Origin: Mytilus galloprovincialis
Lineage: Eukaryota > Mollusca > Bivalvia > Mytilida > Mytilidae
Reading direction: 5' to 3'
DNA: 64,000 bases
NCBI RefSeq assembly: GCF_965363235.1
Contig: NC_134848.1
Location: 65,786,681 to 65,850,680 of the forward strand
Shown: positions 23,846 through 35,039 of the stretch, piece after piece
Numbering within the stretch: the first letter of the stretch is position 1
Layout of the letters: every line of letters begins with the position of its first letter
Translations under genes and position numbers: made by a program
Notes under the pieces: model-generated
Seen by the model: only the letters and a program-made list of their open reading frames with translations
Database searches by the model: none
What the model was told of the DNA's origin: nothing

Positions 23846-26594
23846 TGTTTGTAATGGTGTCGTTATTTGTGTATTTTGTATCCAAGCCGGGTTATCTTTA
23901 AAATCGAAGCTGATATAAACAAAAATCCTGTGCATATAGTTGTTTTAAACTAAAATCGTATTATTGAAATGATTAATTATCTTAAATTTTATATGCATAT
24001 AGAAAATAAAAATAAAATATCTGAAATATAAGGCAAGATCTTCTAAGACCAAACAGTAAACACACTTGAAAAATAAGGATGAGGTTGTGATGGCAACCAG
24101 ATGGTGGGGGTGGGGGACGACAGAGTTAGAAAATCGGAGAAAAACCCGCGTCTTGTCTTGGTGTAAAGTATTTGGAACAAAATAAACCACTTTTATCGCA
24201 TTTTCCATCAATCTCCTTTTGAGAATGCTAAGGCTCGATCATAGTGAGAAAATTTAACTACTGACTGAAATCGATGTAAAATAAGTTTTTTACAAGCATC
24301 ATCATGAGTAGGTTGAATAATATCACCGATTATTGATGTATACACAGCAGGAGACACATACCCTGAATCTAAACATGGATAATCTGTAGTTTCGTATAGC
24401 TTAATGATATTCTAAGTTTCTCAAATGATATAAAACTATAACTCTTAATCTTCAAAAATATTTCGATACAAATTGGCGAATCTGGACTGTCAATTTTGTA
24501 TCATGTTGAAATATCAGGTTTATCTAATCTGTTTAAATGTTCAAACTAATATAGCAATAATACATTTCTCAATATTATAAATTGAAAGACTTGAACAGTA
24601 ACTCTATTGTAATTATTTAATATAATCAAATATACTAAGATAACGAAAATATTAAAATTGGTAATTACGGTGATCAATAATCAACAAGAAAAGTTTTCAA
24701 AATTTAACTAATTTAAAAATAAGAATACAACACAATGTTTACATGCATTGATCCGAATATATCGATGAAATTATGTCTATTGTATTGAGTTGGTTTTTAA
24801 ACCTTTATAAAAATTCATTTTGTATACAAATATTTTCAAAAATACATTTATCTAATAATAGACTGAAGATTGGTATTGACCTTACGTTAACAGTATACAA
24901 TGAATAATCGTATATAAAAAGATAGGACCCTAAAAGTAGATGTAAATGGAGGATAACGATCATGAGGTATTGTAAATACATTGTAAAAGCAAAACTTGTC
25001 GTAGGGTTAAAATCTTGTATTTTTATCTGAAGATTTGATGTCATATGTATTACTAGTTAGAAGTAAGAAGTAACGACGATTGCGAGAGCATTTAGATCTT
25101 GATATAAGATATGATAAGGCATTTGTTTGTAATTTGATGGAAAAATGTCTTTCTGGTTTTGTTTATATTCTTGTTGTTGAAAACCTAGTGGTTGATGTTC
25201 GTTTAATCTATAATTATTCTAAATATCTAGATAAACAAGATTTATCAAACAGTATTATTACTTCCTTGTCGTATATTTATATCGCATACAACGTAGATAT
25301 GGATATTAATCTAGCCCCAACTTGTCAGCGGGAAGAACATTTTCAGGTCTGCACGTCTTTAGCGAAGATTGGCACACCTTTTTTGTTTGGAGCATTTAAA
25401 GCCTTTTATGCATGTAGCTTCACCAAGTCTGCCCAATCTAAAAAGTAAATCAATATATGGATTTATAAGCTGCGGATTATGCAAGGAGCTATATTAATTG
25501 ATATTAGTAAGACGAACCTAGAACGAATAGCAAACTTTAATACGGTACAATTTGCTTGAGGGGTATGACTTTTATGTCTAACTGCTTTCTAACTTCATCA
25601 TCTGAAGATGTGGTAACAAATTGTATGCTACAAGTCATGGCATTACACAGCTATAACTAGCTACGTTATAATACATATCATTTCACCAGCAGTAAGAGAA
25701 ATAAAACAATAAAAAACAAATATTTTGAAGATTTTAATAAGCGATGTTAAGCATGTATTATACTGGTATAGTTACTACAGAATTAAACACATGTTGTCGA
25801 GAAGCGATTGATGTTATAAATGGGGCGATTATATCACCAACTTAATTAAAGTCCGTAAATAGGTCAAGGTCAATCATGAAATTTCGCGCAACTTTATTAT
25901 ATATTAATATAAAAACATTCAATCTCTAATACATTATTAATATTCTTTTGCATAAGAAACAGAAATAATAGCTAAGTTTTTTTAAAGTCTGAATTTGTTT
26001 GGAACCAGGGGATCTCATGCATGTTTGTCGGTGTATCGTGCATGAATAGATAACGGTGAAATTGACTTTCAATGGAAAATATGTGAATAATATTTTAACG
26101 GATCAATTTGATTGAACTAATAGTAGGAATGCAATTAAATTAGAAATGTAAATTTACTTGGCAAAAACATTATAACTCCCTAGAAGATGATATATGAATT
26201 GACGTCAAAAAAACTTATAATACGCTATCTTATAAATATATATAGTATAAATGTAAACTACCTTTGTTTTTCTTTTAAAGAATGGCGATGTTGATAAAAC
26301 ATTTTGTATTTTAAATTGCGTTTTTTAGACTCTGGCGATTTAGTATTGATAGTAAAGGCCGTACGTCGTTTTTGGTTTTCCATCGTTCTTTTTAATTCTC
26401 GGTGATATACTGTATAACCAACAACTCATTTCATTCTTTCTCTCATAACAAGGTAATGAGCGAAAGTAAAATCTTTTATATTCTGAATTTGGTTTTCTTT
26501 TCAATATATGTTTGCATGTATTCACACTATTATAAACATATGTTTTTCGAAATGTTTATTCGGCGAGAGATAATTTTGTTTCTACCTTCAATAG

Positions 26595-26706
26595 ATAATA
26601 AGACTGCAAGAGCTGTTCAGAGGACGATTTACGTTTGAGGAAGCACAGTCACTTTTCAACCATTTCCATGGAGATTGTCTGGCAGCTGCTAATTTTGTCA
26701 TTGATG
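26595..26706 (+). CDS. SHFL: Shiftless-like (SHFL) internal exon, copy A
   Basis: A 112-bp exon behind a pyrimidine-rich acceptor (tttctaccttcaatag) with donor GATG|GTAAAT; phase 0 in, phase 1 out. It reads RLQELFRGRFTFEEAQSLF, then about 17 more residues to FVID. From memory this matches the N-terminal region of human SHFL ([20 protein letters not shown]): same spacing of R-L-x-E-x-F-x-G and of the later A-x-x-L. SHFL is an interferon-induced RNA-binding protein that inhibits programmed -1 frameshifting and restricts several RNA viruses. I see no ATG in this exon, so an upstream exon is needed; I did not find it. The exon is identical in unit B (60621-60732). Confidence 0.7.
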
Positions 26707-27564
26707 GTAAATCAGTTTATTTTTAATGAAGACAAAATCTATATCATGATTATGAAAAACATTAATATATGGTATAAAAATAACGTACATGAAGTTAAGA
26801 TTATTCTGGTTTTGATATTTCAAAAATTATACGCAATAATTTACACATTAAAACTTTTTAGCAACATACTTTGAACGCAGATTCGTTATCATATATAACT
26901 ATACATTTGATTCATATCGGATTCATTACCAGAAAAAGTTGTTATTTAACACTGATCAAAGAGGACAGACAAAATGTTTATGGGTGAACTAGATCCATGT
27001 ATCTCCTGATAAAGTCATTGTGTCTGCTGAAAATGTTTTAAATATTCGTCTTCATTTTCGCCTTACTCACCACACTGATGTAGATTGTATGTCAAACACA
27101 CACAACACATGACGTAAAATGTCGTCGCCTTAATGGATAACAATTGGAATCAAACGTGATAATTGTAAGTGTGTTGCTTATTTATGTTCAGTGGCAAATA
27201 TTTATTAATCATGGACTTTTGACGAAGTCGATACGTTATAATATACCTGCAAGATTTTTATTGACCGTCAAAATAAAGGTTTTGGATACGTAAAATAACA
27301 TTTAAAACACGTGATCTTCATATACAATGCAAATAGTAGAATGCCACTGCATTTGCAACATTGCATCATATGTAGATAAATACAGTGTTACAATAAACCG
27401 TTTGGTAAAATGTTACGAAAGCTGTTAAAATGAATGATAGTTGATGAGATGATGAAATGTTATTTTCTTTCTGTATTGTGTTACTATACTAAGGGTTGAT
27501 GAATGTGCATGATTTTATATTATGCCCTTTGATTGCGCAATCAATATCAATATTTTCTTTGCAG

Positions 27565-27611
27565 AAGCACCACAAAGAGTCAGAAATGCTATTGGCACCG
27601 AAAATGAAACG
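27565..27611 (+). CDS. SHFL: SHFL-like small exon, copy A
   Basis: A 47-bp exon between a strong acceptor (tattttctttgcag) and GTAGGA. It continues the phase of 26595-26706 (G|AA) and reads EAPQRVRNAIGTENET, ending in phase 0. It differs from the unit B exon at 4 of 47 positions, three of them amino-acid changes, although the neighbouring 112-bp exon is identical. No zinc-finger exon like 63147-63278 was seen after it up to 47.5 kb, so this copy is probably truncated by the duplication boundary and may be decaying. Confidence 0.6.
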
Positions 27612-27694
27612 GTAGGATTATTTGTTTGTATGTTTGCAATTTTATAAATAAATATATTTATATTCAGGAACGTTAAAGTAAAATGGTCTAAGCT

Positions 27695-27760
27695 GACGTC
27701 ATATGGTCCCTCGATGGGTCCATCGATGATGTGCGATGGACCATATGACCGTAATTACAG
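27695..27760. repeat. Short foldback next to SHFL-A exon
   Basis: 'atatggtccctcgatgggtc' faces 'gcgatggaccatatgac' as an imperfect inverted repeat. The unit B counterpart at 61725-61757 keeps only the left half. Confidence 0.45.
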
Positions 27761-27896
27761 CTTGATACTAAATGAGAGATTGATTTCAATAATTTTGCTG
27801 CATGTGAAAATAATTATGCGTTGATAGTTTGTCTTTGTTTACTTCTTCTCATGGAATCAAAGTTTACGTGGTACAAGTATAATATTATGTAGATAT

Positions 27897-28103
27897 AAAA
27901 AAGATGTGGTGTGATTGCCAATGTGACAACTCTCCACATTTGGCCAAAATAACTCAGAAATAATTTACAACTATAGATCACCGTACGGCCTTCAACAATG
28001 AGCAAAGCCCATACCGCATAGTCAGCTATAAAAGGCCCCGAAATGACAATGAAAAACAATTTAAACGAGATAACTAATGGCCTCATTTATGTTTAAAAAA
28101 TAG
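27897..28103 (+). repeat. Interspersed repeat R1 at the right edge of unit A
   Basis: Recognised by 'aagatgtggtgtgattgcca', 'ccgtacggccttcaacaatg' and 'cataccgcatagtcagctat'. The A/B homology stops within this family, so the duplication boundary lies in a high-copy repeat. Confidence 0.7.
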
Positions 28104-28733
28104 CTGGAGATATATAAAATATAAACATTAGTATTCGTTTTTGTTCAATCATTAATGAAAGTGAAATAGTGAAATGATATATCGCAGCCAGTATGGTTCA
28201 AATAGTCAAAATATGCTAAGGAACATTGTTGATGAATTATCCACTCGCAAGTGAATGATTCGACCTCATTGAATCCGAATGCATGTGAAGTTCAATTAAA
28301 CCCCTTGGGTAGAGATGGATACTGCATGCATGGTTCGTGTTCATTTATTAAAAGGTTAATAAAAGTAAACATTGTAAGTGAAACAACGGTGAATCATTTG
28401 ATCATGTTGGTTGACTGATTCGATTCATAAAAAAATCGTTTTTATACAGGTAAAAACGCTTATATAAATATGAAATAAAACAGACATAGAAAAATCCAAA
28501 TGCACAACTCTCATATATATGTATGTCAATATTTAAGTTTCTATCGCTTATCATCGCAACCGGACGTATTCGGCGTCTAGACTTAAAAACACACGAAACA
28601 AATTTACATGTTATCGCGCCCATGCTCGGTATATTATTTGTTTTATACTTTTTATAACTTGAATACATTTTTTTAAATATGAGAATTTGAATCAAATCGG
28701 TGAACATATATTTTACAGCTAAAGCCACTTTAA
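28104..28733 (-). mobile_element. R5 TIR element, diverged, at the unit A right edge
   Basis: Reverse-oriented and diverged (ends 'tagctggagatatataaa' and 'acagctaaagccactttaa'; interior 'tgacctcattgaat'-like and 'gtgaatgattcgacctcatt'). It inserted exactly where A and B homology ends inside R1. Confidence 0.55.
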
Positions 28734-28764
28734 ATTAATGTTACAAATACATTAAACGTTACGT

Positions 28765-28952
28765 TTCCGGAGCACCTGATATCACCCCTAGTTTTTTGGT
28801 TGGGTTCGTGTTGTTTATTCTTTAGTTTTCTATGTTGTGTCATGTGTACTATTGTTTGTCTGTTTGTCTTTTTCATTTTTAGCCATGGCGTTGTCAGTTT
28901 ATTTTAGATTTATGAGTTTGACTGTCCCTTTGGTATCTTTCGTCCCTCTTTT
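28765..28952 (-). repeat. Interspersed repeat R4 directly upstream of TRIM-like gene 1
   Basis: Reverse-oriented R4 fragment ending about 40 bp before the splice acceptor at 28991. It supplies most of the open frame that extends the TRIM frame upstream, and contains its own acceptor-like 'catttttagCCATGG'. Confidence 0.7.
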
Positions 28953-28998
28953 ATTGACGTTATTACATCATTTCTTTTATTTCATATCACAGGTAACC

Positions 28999-29847
28999 AT
29001 GGCTACATCAGAGGACGAGTTTTGTACGCTCTGCGATAAGCTCCATATAACAAAAGTAGCTGAGATATGGTGTTATGACTGTCAAGATTATCTTTGTTCT
29101 GATTGCCGAAGACCTCATAGTGTTTCAAAATTGTCTAAACGACATACTTCAGTTTCCATTGACGATTACAGGACTATTCCAGCCTACATCCGATCAATTA
29201 AACACGTATGTATGGAACACGACGAGCAGTTCGATTCTTTCTGTCGAACACACAACGTTACTTGCTGTAGAAAGTGTATCTTTTTAGAGCACAAATCTTG
29301 CACAGATGTATCACTCCTTGAAGAAACGACGCTAAACACCTTACACGCAGCAAAATTATCGAGCACAGAGCAGGGCCTACTCGATGTCAGAGAATATATA
29401 CAAAAACTAAAGAACGACCGGGTTAATAACAAGCGAAAAATTTCAAAACAAGAACAATCAGTAAAAGAAGATATAAGTAAATTTCGTAGAATAATTAATG
29501 AACGCCTTGATGATATTGAAAAAACGACTCTGAGCGAACTTTCTAAAGTGGTGCAAAATGAAATTAAAAGCAATGATCAATCTATAAAAGCATTAGATAC
29601 GATCGAAACTGATGTTACAAATTTATCACACAACGTTAAACTTTTGAGAAAAAATGCAACGAACATGCAAATTCTTGTAGGTATTCAGGCAATAGATATA
29701 TCATTGGTGTCTGCTGAACGAACTCTCGAGACTTTCCGAAAAGAAGGAAATACAGATAGTAGATCAATCATATTTAAGGCTGAAAAAATCGACACCATTC
29801 TTAAAGATGTTAATTCGCTTGGTACTTTAGAAATTTCAAACACATAA
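28999..29847 (+). CDS. TRIM-like gene 1, N-terminal part (B-boxes + coiled coil)
   Basis: 282 codons then TAA. The true start is ATG 28999 (ACCATGG context), seven bases after a TATCACAG acceptor at 28991-28992. The frame is open for 54 more codons upstream, but most of that is an R4 repeat. Domains match gene 2: B-box 1-type zinc site (CTLC, CYDC, CSDC, His), B-box 2 (CMEH, CRTH, CRKC, His), then a charged coiled coil about residues 115-225. There is no RING, so no direct E3 catalytic domain. RING-less TRIM/B-box-NHL proteins are greatly expanded in bivalves and linked to immunity and signalling. The stop falls between coiled coil and propeller, at a position that is Ser in gene 2. Confidence 0.88.
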   Translation: MATSEDEFCTLCDKLHITKVAEIWCYDCQDYLCSDCRRPHSVSKLSKRHTSVSIDDYRTIPAYIRSIKHVCMEHDEQFDSFCRTHNVTCCRKCIFLEHKSCTDVSLLEETTLNTLHAAKLSSTEQGLLDVREYIQKLKNDRVNNKRKISKQEQSVKEDISKFRRIINERLDDIEKTTLSELSKVVQNEIKSNDQSIKALDTIETDVTNLSHNVKLLRKNATNMQILVGIQAIDISLVSAERTLETFRKEGNTDSRSIIFKAEKIDTILKDVNSLGTLEISNT

Positions 29848-30702
29848 AGTGATATGGATATGATTGAGACCAATTCGGCGCAAGCGCAGATAGTCCCAAT
29901 ACCTTCAAATACACATCCTACAGTTTCTCTGAAATTAAATGAAACTATTAAAATCTCTCACGGGACTTCTTGCCATTTTATATGCGGTTGTACATTCTTG
30001 GCCAATGATAAATTATTAATAGGTGAATTTACAACTGAGGGTTTTTTTAATCAAATGATTTTGGTCAATAAACGAAGGTATATCAAGCGAATACAAGTTG
30101 CGAAAGGCACTCCTATATTTGATATAGAAAATGTTTCGAAAGATGGAAATACAGTTGTAATCTCTACCCGAAGTAAGAAAATTTGTCTTTTAAATTTGAC
30201 AAATTCGAAAATGAGAGAAATACTAGTTGACGGCGACACAAATGGCATTTCATTTCACAATGGTACAGTTTACTGTTGTTCCGTCCCAAAAGGAATTATA
30301 AGGATGAACATTGAAGACGAATCAAACAATGCTTTTGATCTTCTTTCGTTTAGATGCGGATCATATTCATACATAGCGTTTCATAATGACCATCTATACT
30401 ATACGAAAACCGAGACAAGTATTGAGTGTTGTGATACAAAAGGAAACGTTCTATGGTCTTTCGAAGACACAAATATTTTAAAACAACCACGTGGTATAGT
30501 CGTCGATAAAAATGAAAATATTTGTGTAGTCGGTGGGCGTTCTGAAAATGTGGTAGTTATATCAGCTGACGGTAAATCATGCAGAGAAGTAATTAAGTAT
30601 TCTGGTCTGAGTAGCCCTAGAGCTATTGCATACGACAGGCAATACAATAGATTGCTCATTTGCAACAATAGATCTAAGGTTTTTATTTATAATATTGTGT
30701 GA
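29848..30702 (+). pseudogene. TRIM-like gene 1, NHL-propeller part, separated by one in-frame stop
   Basis: Same frame as 28999-29847, continuing straight after its TAA; ATG at 29854. About 283 codons of a beta-propeller with NHL-type blades (LKQPRGIVVDKNENICVV; LSSPRAIAYDRQYNRLLICN), collinear end to end with the C-terminal half of gene 2. There is no frameshift or length change, so one nonsense codon alone divides the gene. Options: a young pseudogene, a nonsense allele, read-through, or a separate product from ATG 29854. AATAAA at 30702-30707 overlaps the TGA. Confidence 0.8.
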
Positions 30703-30707
30703 ATAAA
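30702..30707 (+). promoter_or_regulatory. Poly(A) signal overlapping stop of TRIM-like gene 1
   Basis: TGAATAAA: the hexamer begins at the last base of the stop codon. A second AATAAA lies at 30724-30729. Both predict a very short 3' UTR. Confidence 0.55.
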
Positions 30708-31255
30708 CTGACCTGCAACAGGCAATAAAAAAAACAGTGTTATGGATTAATGATATAAAGCGTGACAAACAAGACTCGTAAAGAAAAGTAACATAATATA
30801 CTCAACTATCTGACCTTTCTCACATACTTTCAATGTAGAATCAATTTGAAATGCTCTATGAATAAGTTTTTTCAGTGTCTGACATACCCTGATTTGCGTT
30901 CTTGGACACAGCGTATTACTCGTTACCCGAATATTTCATGCCCTTCTGGCAATCTATCTCTATTCTCCGTAGATGATAGTTTCATCATTGAGCAGCAGAA
31001 TTTGTCAACGAAATCATTTTAAAGTACTCGAAACAAGAAATATGAAAAACAGGAAGTTCGAATAAAACGAAGTTATTGACGGTTACCGGTAACGGAAATA
31101 AACAAAATCTGGAAATCGTAAATTTTTCAAAAAAAAAAAAGTCGGGGCGGGACGATTTCAGAGGGCGGGCGGGGAAGAAAATCTATCAATTAATTTTAAT
31201 TGGCTTTTTACTCGTTGACGATATATTGGTCGTTATTTTTAGACTTAATAGGTAT

Positions 31256-31480
31256 AGGAAGATGTGGTATGAGTGCGAATGAGACAACTCTCCATCCAAA
31301 TAACAATTTATAAAAGTAAACCATTATAGGTCACGGAGCCTTGGATCACACCAAACAACAAGCTCTAAAGGGTCCCAAAATTACAAGTGTAAAACTATTC
31401 AAACGGGAAAAAACGACGGTCTAATCTATATTTACAAACGAGAAACGAGAAATGATGTATAATTTATGAAAACGCTTATT
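31256..31480 (+). repeat. Interspersed repeat R1
   Basis: Starts 'aagatgtggtatgagtgcga', keeps 'gagacaactctccatc', and is diverged afterwards. Confidence 0.6.
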
Positions 31481-31883
31481 CGTTTCTCTTTAAGTTTCCT
31501 ATATAGAGGCAACAGATTCGACAGGGACATTCAAACTCTTAAGACGGCAAAACAAAAACAACAAAAGTACTGACAACTATCAAATGGCAAAAGGTTCCTT
31601 ATCAAATGACAAAAGTTATGTGGCAAAAGCTTACAAATCATACAAAGGGAAACAACTTTTATATTCTGACTTAGTACAGGCTAAGTATGAAATTAATGAT
31701 CTGTTGTGAAAAAGGGCAGAAAAAAGACGATACATACTTGTTAATTAAGCGAAAAATACTATCATATCATATCAGTAAGCAGGTATGTTGATTTTTAAAT
31801 GATAATTTAATATGTTTTGTTTGAAAACAAATAAATAATATTTTAATAGATGATAAAGTGCAGACAATTATTGATTGAAATTT

Positions 31884-32128
31884 GGAATGGAAATGGGGAA
31901 CATGTCAAAGAGACAACAACCTAAACCAAGAGGCTACAGTGAGTCTTTAACACCGCGAGAAATCCTGCACCCCGCGGAGATGAGACTCATTTAGTTCCTA
32001 AATGGAAAGGTGTACTGGTTCATCGAAAATGGACGTCATACTAAACTCCAAGTCATTTAAAATAAGCAAAAATTACGAAAGACATACAATAGCAATATAG
32101 ACCAAAGGCTCCTGACTTGGGATAGTCG
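31884..32128 (-). repeat. Interspersed repeat R2, reverse orientation
   Basis: Begins with 'aatggaaatggggaacatgt' and ends with 'aaaggctcctgacttgggat', the reverse complement of R2 ends. Confidence 0.65.
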
Positions 32129-32424
32129 CACAAATGCAGTAGGGTTTAACATGTATTGTGAGATCTGAACCATCTCAATACTCCTAGCCAAAGTTAAAAA
32201 AGGAACACACAGCAATACACAGTTGAAAGAAGTCATACACTGATGTCAGAATAAGTAACAAAAGAAACTGGTATATAAACACATAGGAAGAAACAATTCT
32301 ATCTTTGTAGGCATCGTAAAATGAACGACACCAAACTTGATGCAGTGTCTATCTGTTTCCGTATCCGTTTATAATATTATACATTATGTTAAGCCACAAA
32401 TATAGCATATGGATATTATATCTA

Positions 32425-33347
32425 TACTATTAAACGAGAAGACCTCATTTTGTGTGTCGCTTCTCTTCCTTCCACAGTAAATCAATCAGCATGCCTCTGT
32501 GTCCTATAGGTAACATGCATAGTCGCATTTGTCATCCATTCTCATGATTATGCAGATTTAGTTATTTTGGGAGAAAAACGACAAAAAAGGAGTTCAGATA
32601 TGATTCCGTCATCAGATCGAATTTTAGTCATAGATAAGACTTCCGGTTTGAAACACAAACACAACCAATCAAATGATAGATAACAAAAATTAAAAAATGA
32701 ATAAGCCAATCAGAGCGTTCTCAATATCATGGTGTTTAGATCGCGAGAACCACAACTATTATACCTCCTTATAAAGGACAATTAGTTTTCGCGTTTATCT
32801 ACATGTAAACTACGATTATACTACTTCAATATAAAGAGACTCTCTGTTTTTTGTCTACTGTTTTCTTTGAAATGTTAACGTTTATTATATAAGGGGTCAT
32901 ACCGGTTGCATATATAGTAAAATAAGTAAAACATGTGACCCAAGTACAACCAATCGTATGATAGATAACAAAAAAGAAAATAAATAAGCCGTTCAGAGCG
33001 TTCTCCATATCATGGTGTTTAGATCGCAAGAATCACAACTATTACATGTAAACTACGATTATACTACTTTAATATATAGAGACTCTCTGTATTCTGTCAG
33101 GGATTTTCTATGTTAGTATAGAAAGTCCCTGACTCTGTCTACTGTTTTCTTTGAAATGTTTACTATTTAAGGGGTCATATCACTTGCATATATATTAATA
33201 AGTAAGACATGCTCAACTCCATCTTAAACTACCTCGACCAAAAACTTTAACCTGAAGCGGGACAGACGGACGGACGACCGAACGAACGAACGAACGCACG
33301 GATGAACAGACTAGAAACCATAATGCCCATAAATGGGACATAAAACG
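32425..33347 (+). repeat. Composite repeat with 283-bp tandem duplication and ACGA-type microsatellite
   Basis: Two units (about 32660-32942 and 32943-33215, period about 283) share 'tatcatggtgtttagatcgc' and 'aaactacgattatactact'. A short hairpin sits inside the second unit at 33101-33133. They are followed by a GGAC/GAAC microsatellite at 33260-33300 and a closing 'ataatgcccataaatgggac'. Probably one non-autonomous transposon family. Confidence 0.55.
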
Positions 33348-33399
33348 TTATGGTTGAAACGGAAAATAGTGATTTTGCAAAAATTGAAGTAAGGTAGAG

Positions 33400-33600
33400 A
33401 TTAGAGGGAGGCATGACCTTTTTCGGGGCGTCGGGATCGTTTTTTTTTAAGCTTGGGATTTGGGGATTGATCCTTACGGAATCCGGGAATATATTTTTCG
33501 ATTTTTGTAGATTTCAGGATATGAATTTCTTTAAATTCTGCATCTCGGGATTTCATGATTTAAAGCCCGGGATTTCGTGATCAGGACCCCTCCGATTACC
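33400..33600 (+). repeat. Low-complexity GGGATTT-rich stretch
   Basis: Degenerate short repeats around 'gggatttcgtgat' and 'gggatttcatgat'. No frame. Confidence 0.4.
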
Positions 33601-35039
33601 CCTCAAATAAGCCTAAGTCGGTCGTCATGATTCAGTACCATTGGTATGTTAATAAGGCTCTCAAAAGAAAAGGCACTGATGGATTGTACTAGATGCATAT
33701 TTTATTAGACTAATAATGGTCTATATATAAGCAGTTACATTTATTTCATGTTTGAAACGGTGCAAATTTTTAATTTGATTTGACTTTTACCAAAAGAAGC
33801 CTTGTATCAAAGGAGTAGAAAATTGCGGTCTGAGGTCAGAAACACAAAACAATTGAATTTAACAGAAAGGAAACACATATATCGGACTTTGGAAAAAGGG
33901 AGAGGGCTTTTGATACCTTTTATGAAATTCTCCATACATAATATCTTTTACAAAAAATCATCCAACAACAGTTCACAAGCTGTATATGCCCGCGATTTCG
34001 CTGGTGTGTTCTAGTACTTATTTATATGGACTATGATGCAGTTTCATTTTGAGAGCTGTTACGCAATTATGGCATAATGAAGAGGTTTTCCTGAAAATCT
34101 TTGTACAGCGATAATAAAATACACGATACGACAACTATTCTCTACATTTTGTAGTCATTAATACGACTCAAATCAACTTCATTTAGGTTCCTATGCTATA
34201 ATGTTAGGGAACGATCATTCAACTTTAAAAAAAGGGTGTGCGTTTTAACCGAAAAAGCGTTGAGAAACTAAAAGTTAAATGGTTGACTCTTTATATCATT
34301 ACAACACATTAAAAATGTTGATGCATATACATGATTTGGGATTATTGATATCTCAATAAGAACACCGTTAGAATGTTTAATAATTGATTGACATATATCA
34401 GATTTTGATGTGTATTCCTTTCATTTTATGATACACCATCTAATAATTTGCATTCGTACGAATGTAGACGGACTCGTGCAGCTTTTGTTAATGTTTTAGA
34501 ATTATCAAAAATGCAGTGCCAATGCTACGACCAATCTGTATCTGATTGAAACGTTCAACTAATTTTGAAAGAGTTTTTTCCTTACGTGTTCTGAAAATAT
34601 TGACCAATCGATAACATTTTTTGTTGTAGATGTCTTAGAACTACATACATGTAAATGTTTAGTACACCTCGCCTTGAAGTCATGAAACTTTGCTCAGTGC
34701 TCTGAGCACACAAATAATGCTTGAAACATGAAATCCAGCAATTTGATTGGTTGATGTTCTAGTCTGAGTACAAACATCATGCTCGAAAGTTTTATGACCG
34801 TGAGACCTGAGCTTCCTTTGCTTTATACTAATATAGTTTATATAAAAAGATCCATTTCCTTCTGATAAACATCAATGTACTCAGAACTTATTCAATTTAA
34901 TATTGGTTAAAAAGCAATTTTTGTTTTATGCTTGCCTTTTATAATGTTTAATTGACACACATCAACTATGTAAAATATCTAAAACATCTTTTTAAGACAC
35001 ATTGTCGCATTTAAGTACGTTATTTGGCATTTTTTAACT

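Larger units (their letters stand above)
18439..26594. other. Intergenic region between Kv-A and SHFL-A
   Basis: It should contain the Kv promoter and the missing first SHFL exon, neither of which I can place. It holds R4/R3, the signal-peptide-like exon, the TTAA MITE and the A-only 1.9 kb segment. A 122-codon frame at 25080-25448 is shared with unit B (59186-59539), but indels shift its upstream part between copies. Confidence 0.5.
6330..28103 (+). repeat. Duplicated block, unit A
   Basis: Long stretch collinear and in the same orientation with 47535-61891. Homology begins near 6330 (B 47535) and ends in an R1 repeat near 28103 (B 61891), where A runs into an R5 element and B continues in R1. 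Relative to B, this unit has extra sequence at 7626-8156, about 9325-9547, 12015-16121, 21462-21850, about 21941-23845 and about 27738-27965. By eye, non-coding identity is high. The channel T1 exon differs at only 2 of 477 positions. It contains the full K+ channel gene and two SHFL-like exons. It is either a young segmental duplication or an uncollapsed haplotype. Confidence 0.9.

Noticed and set aside
25080-25448. 122-codon plus-strand frame, also at 59186-59539
   Set aside because: Shared only because of the duplication; indels change its upstream frame between copies and no family is recognisable.
26402-26638. 78-codon frame MIYCITNNSF...
   Set aside because: Runs over the SHFL exon in the wrong frame and through its acceptor; the spliced SHFL frame explains conservation better.
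28837-28998. Frame extending TRIM-like gene 1 upstream by 54 codons (MSCVLLFVCLSFSF...)
   Set aside because: Mostly R4 repeat and crosses a good splice acceptor; gene 2 starts at the equivalent of ATG 28999.
34640-34815. Imperfect inverted repeat around 'tcatgaaactttgctcagtg'
   Set aside because: Arms match too loosely to define ends.
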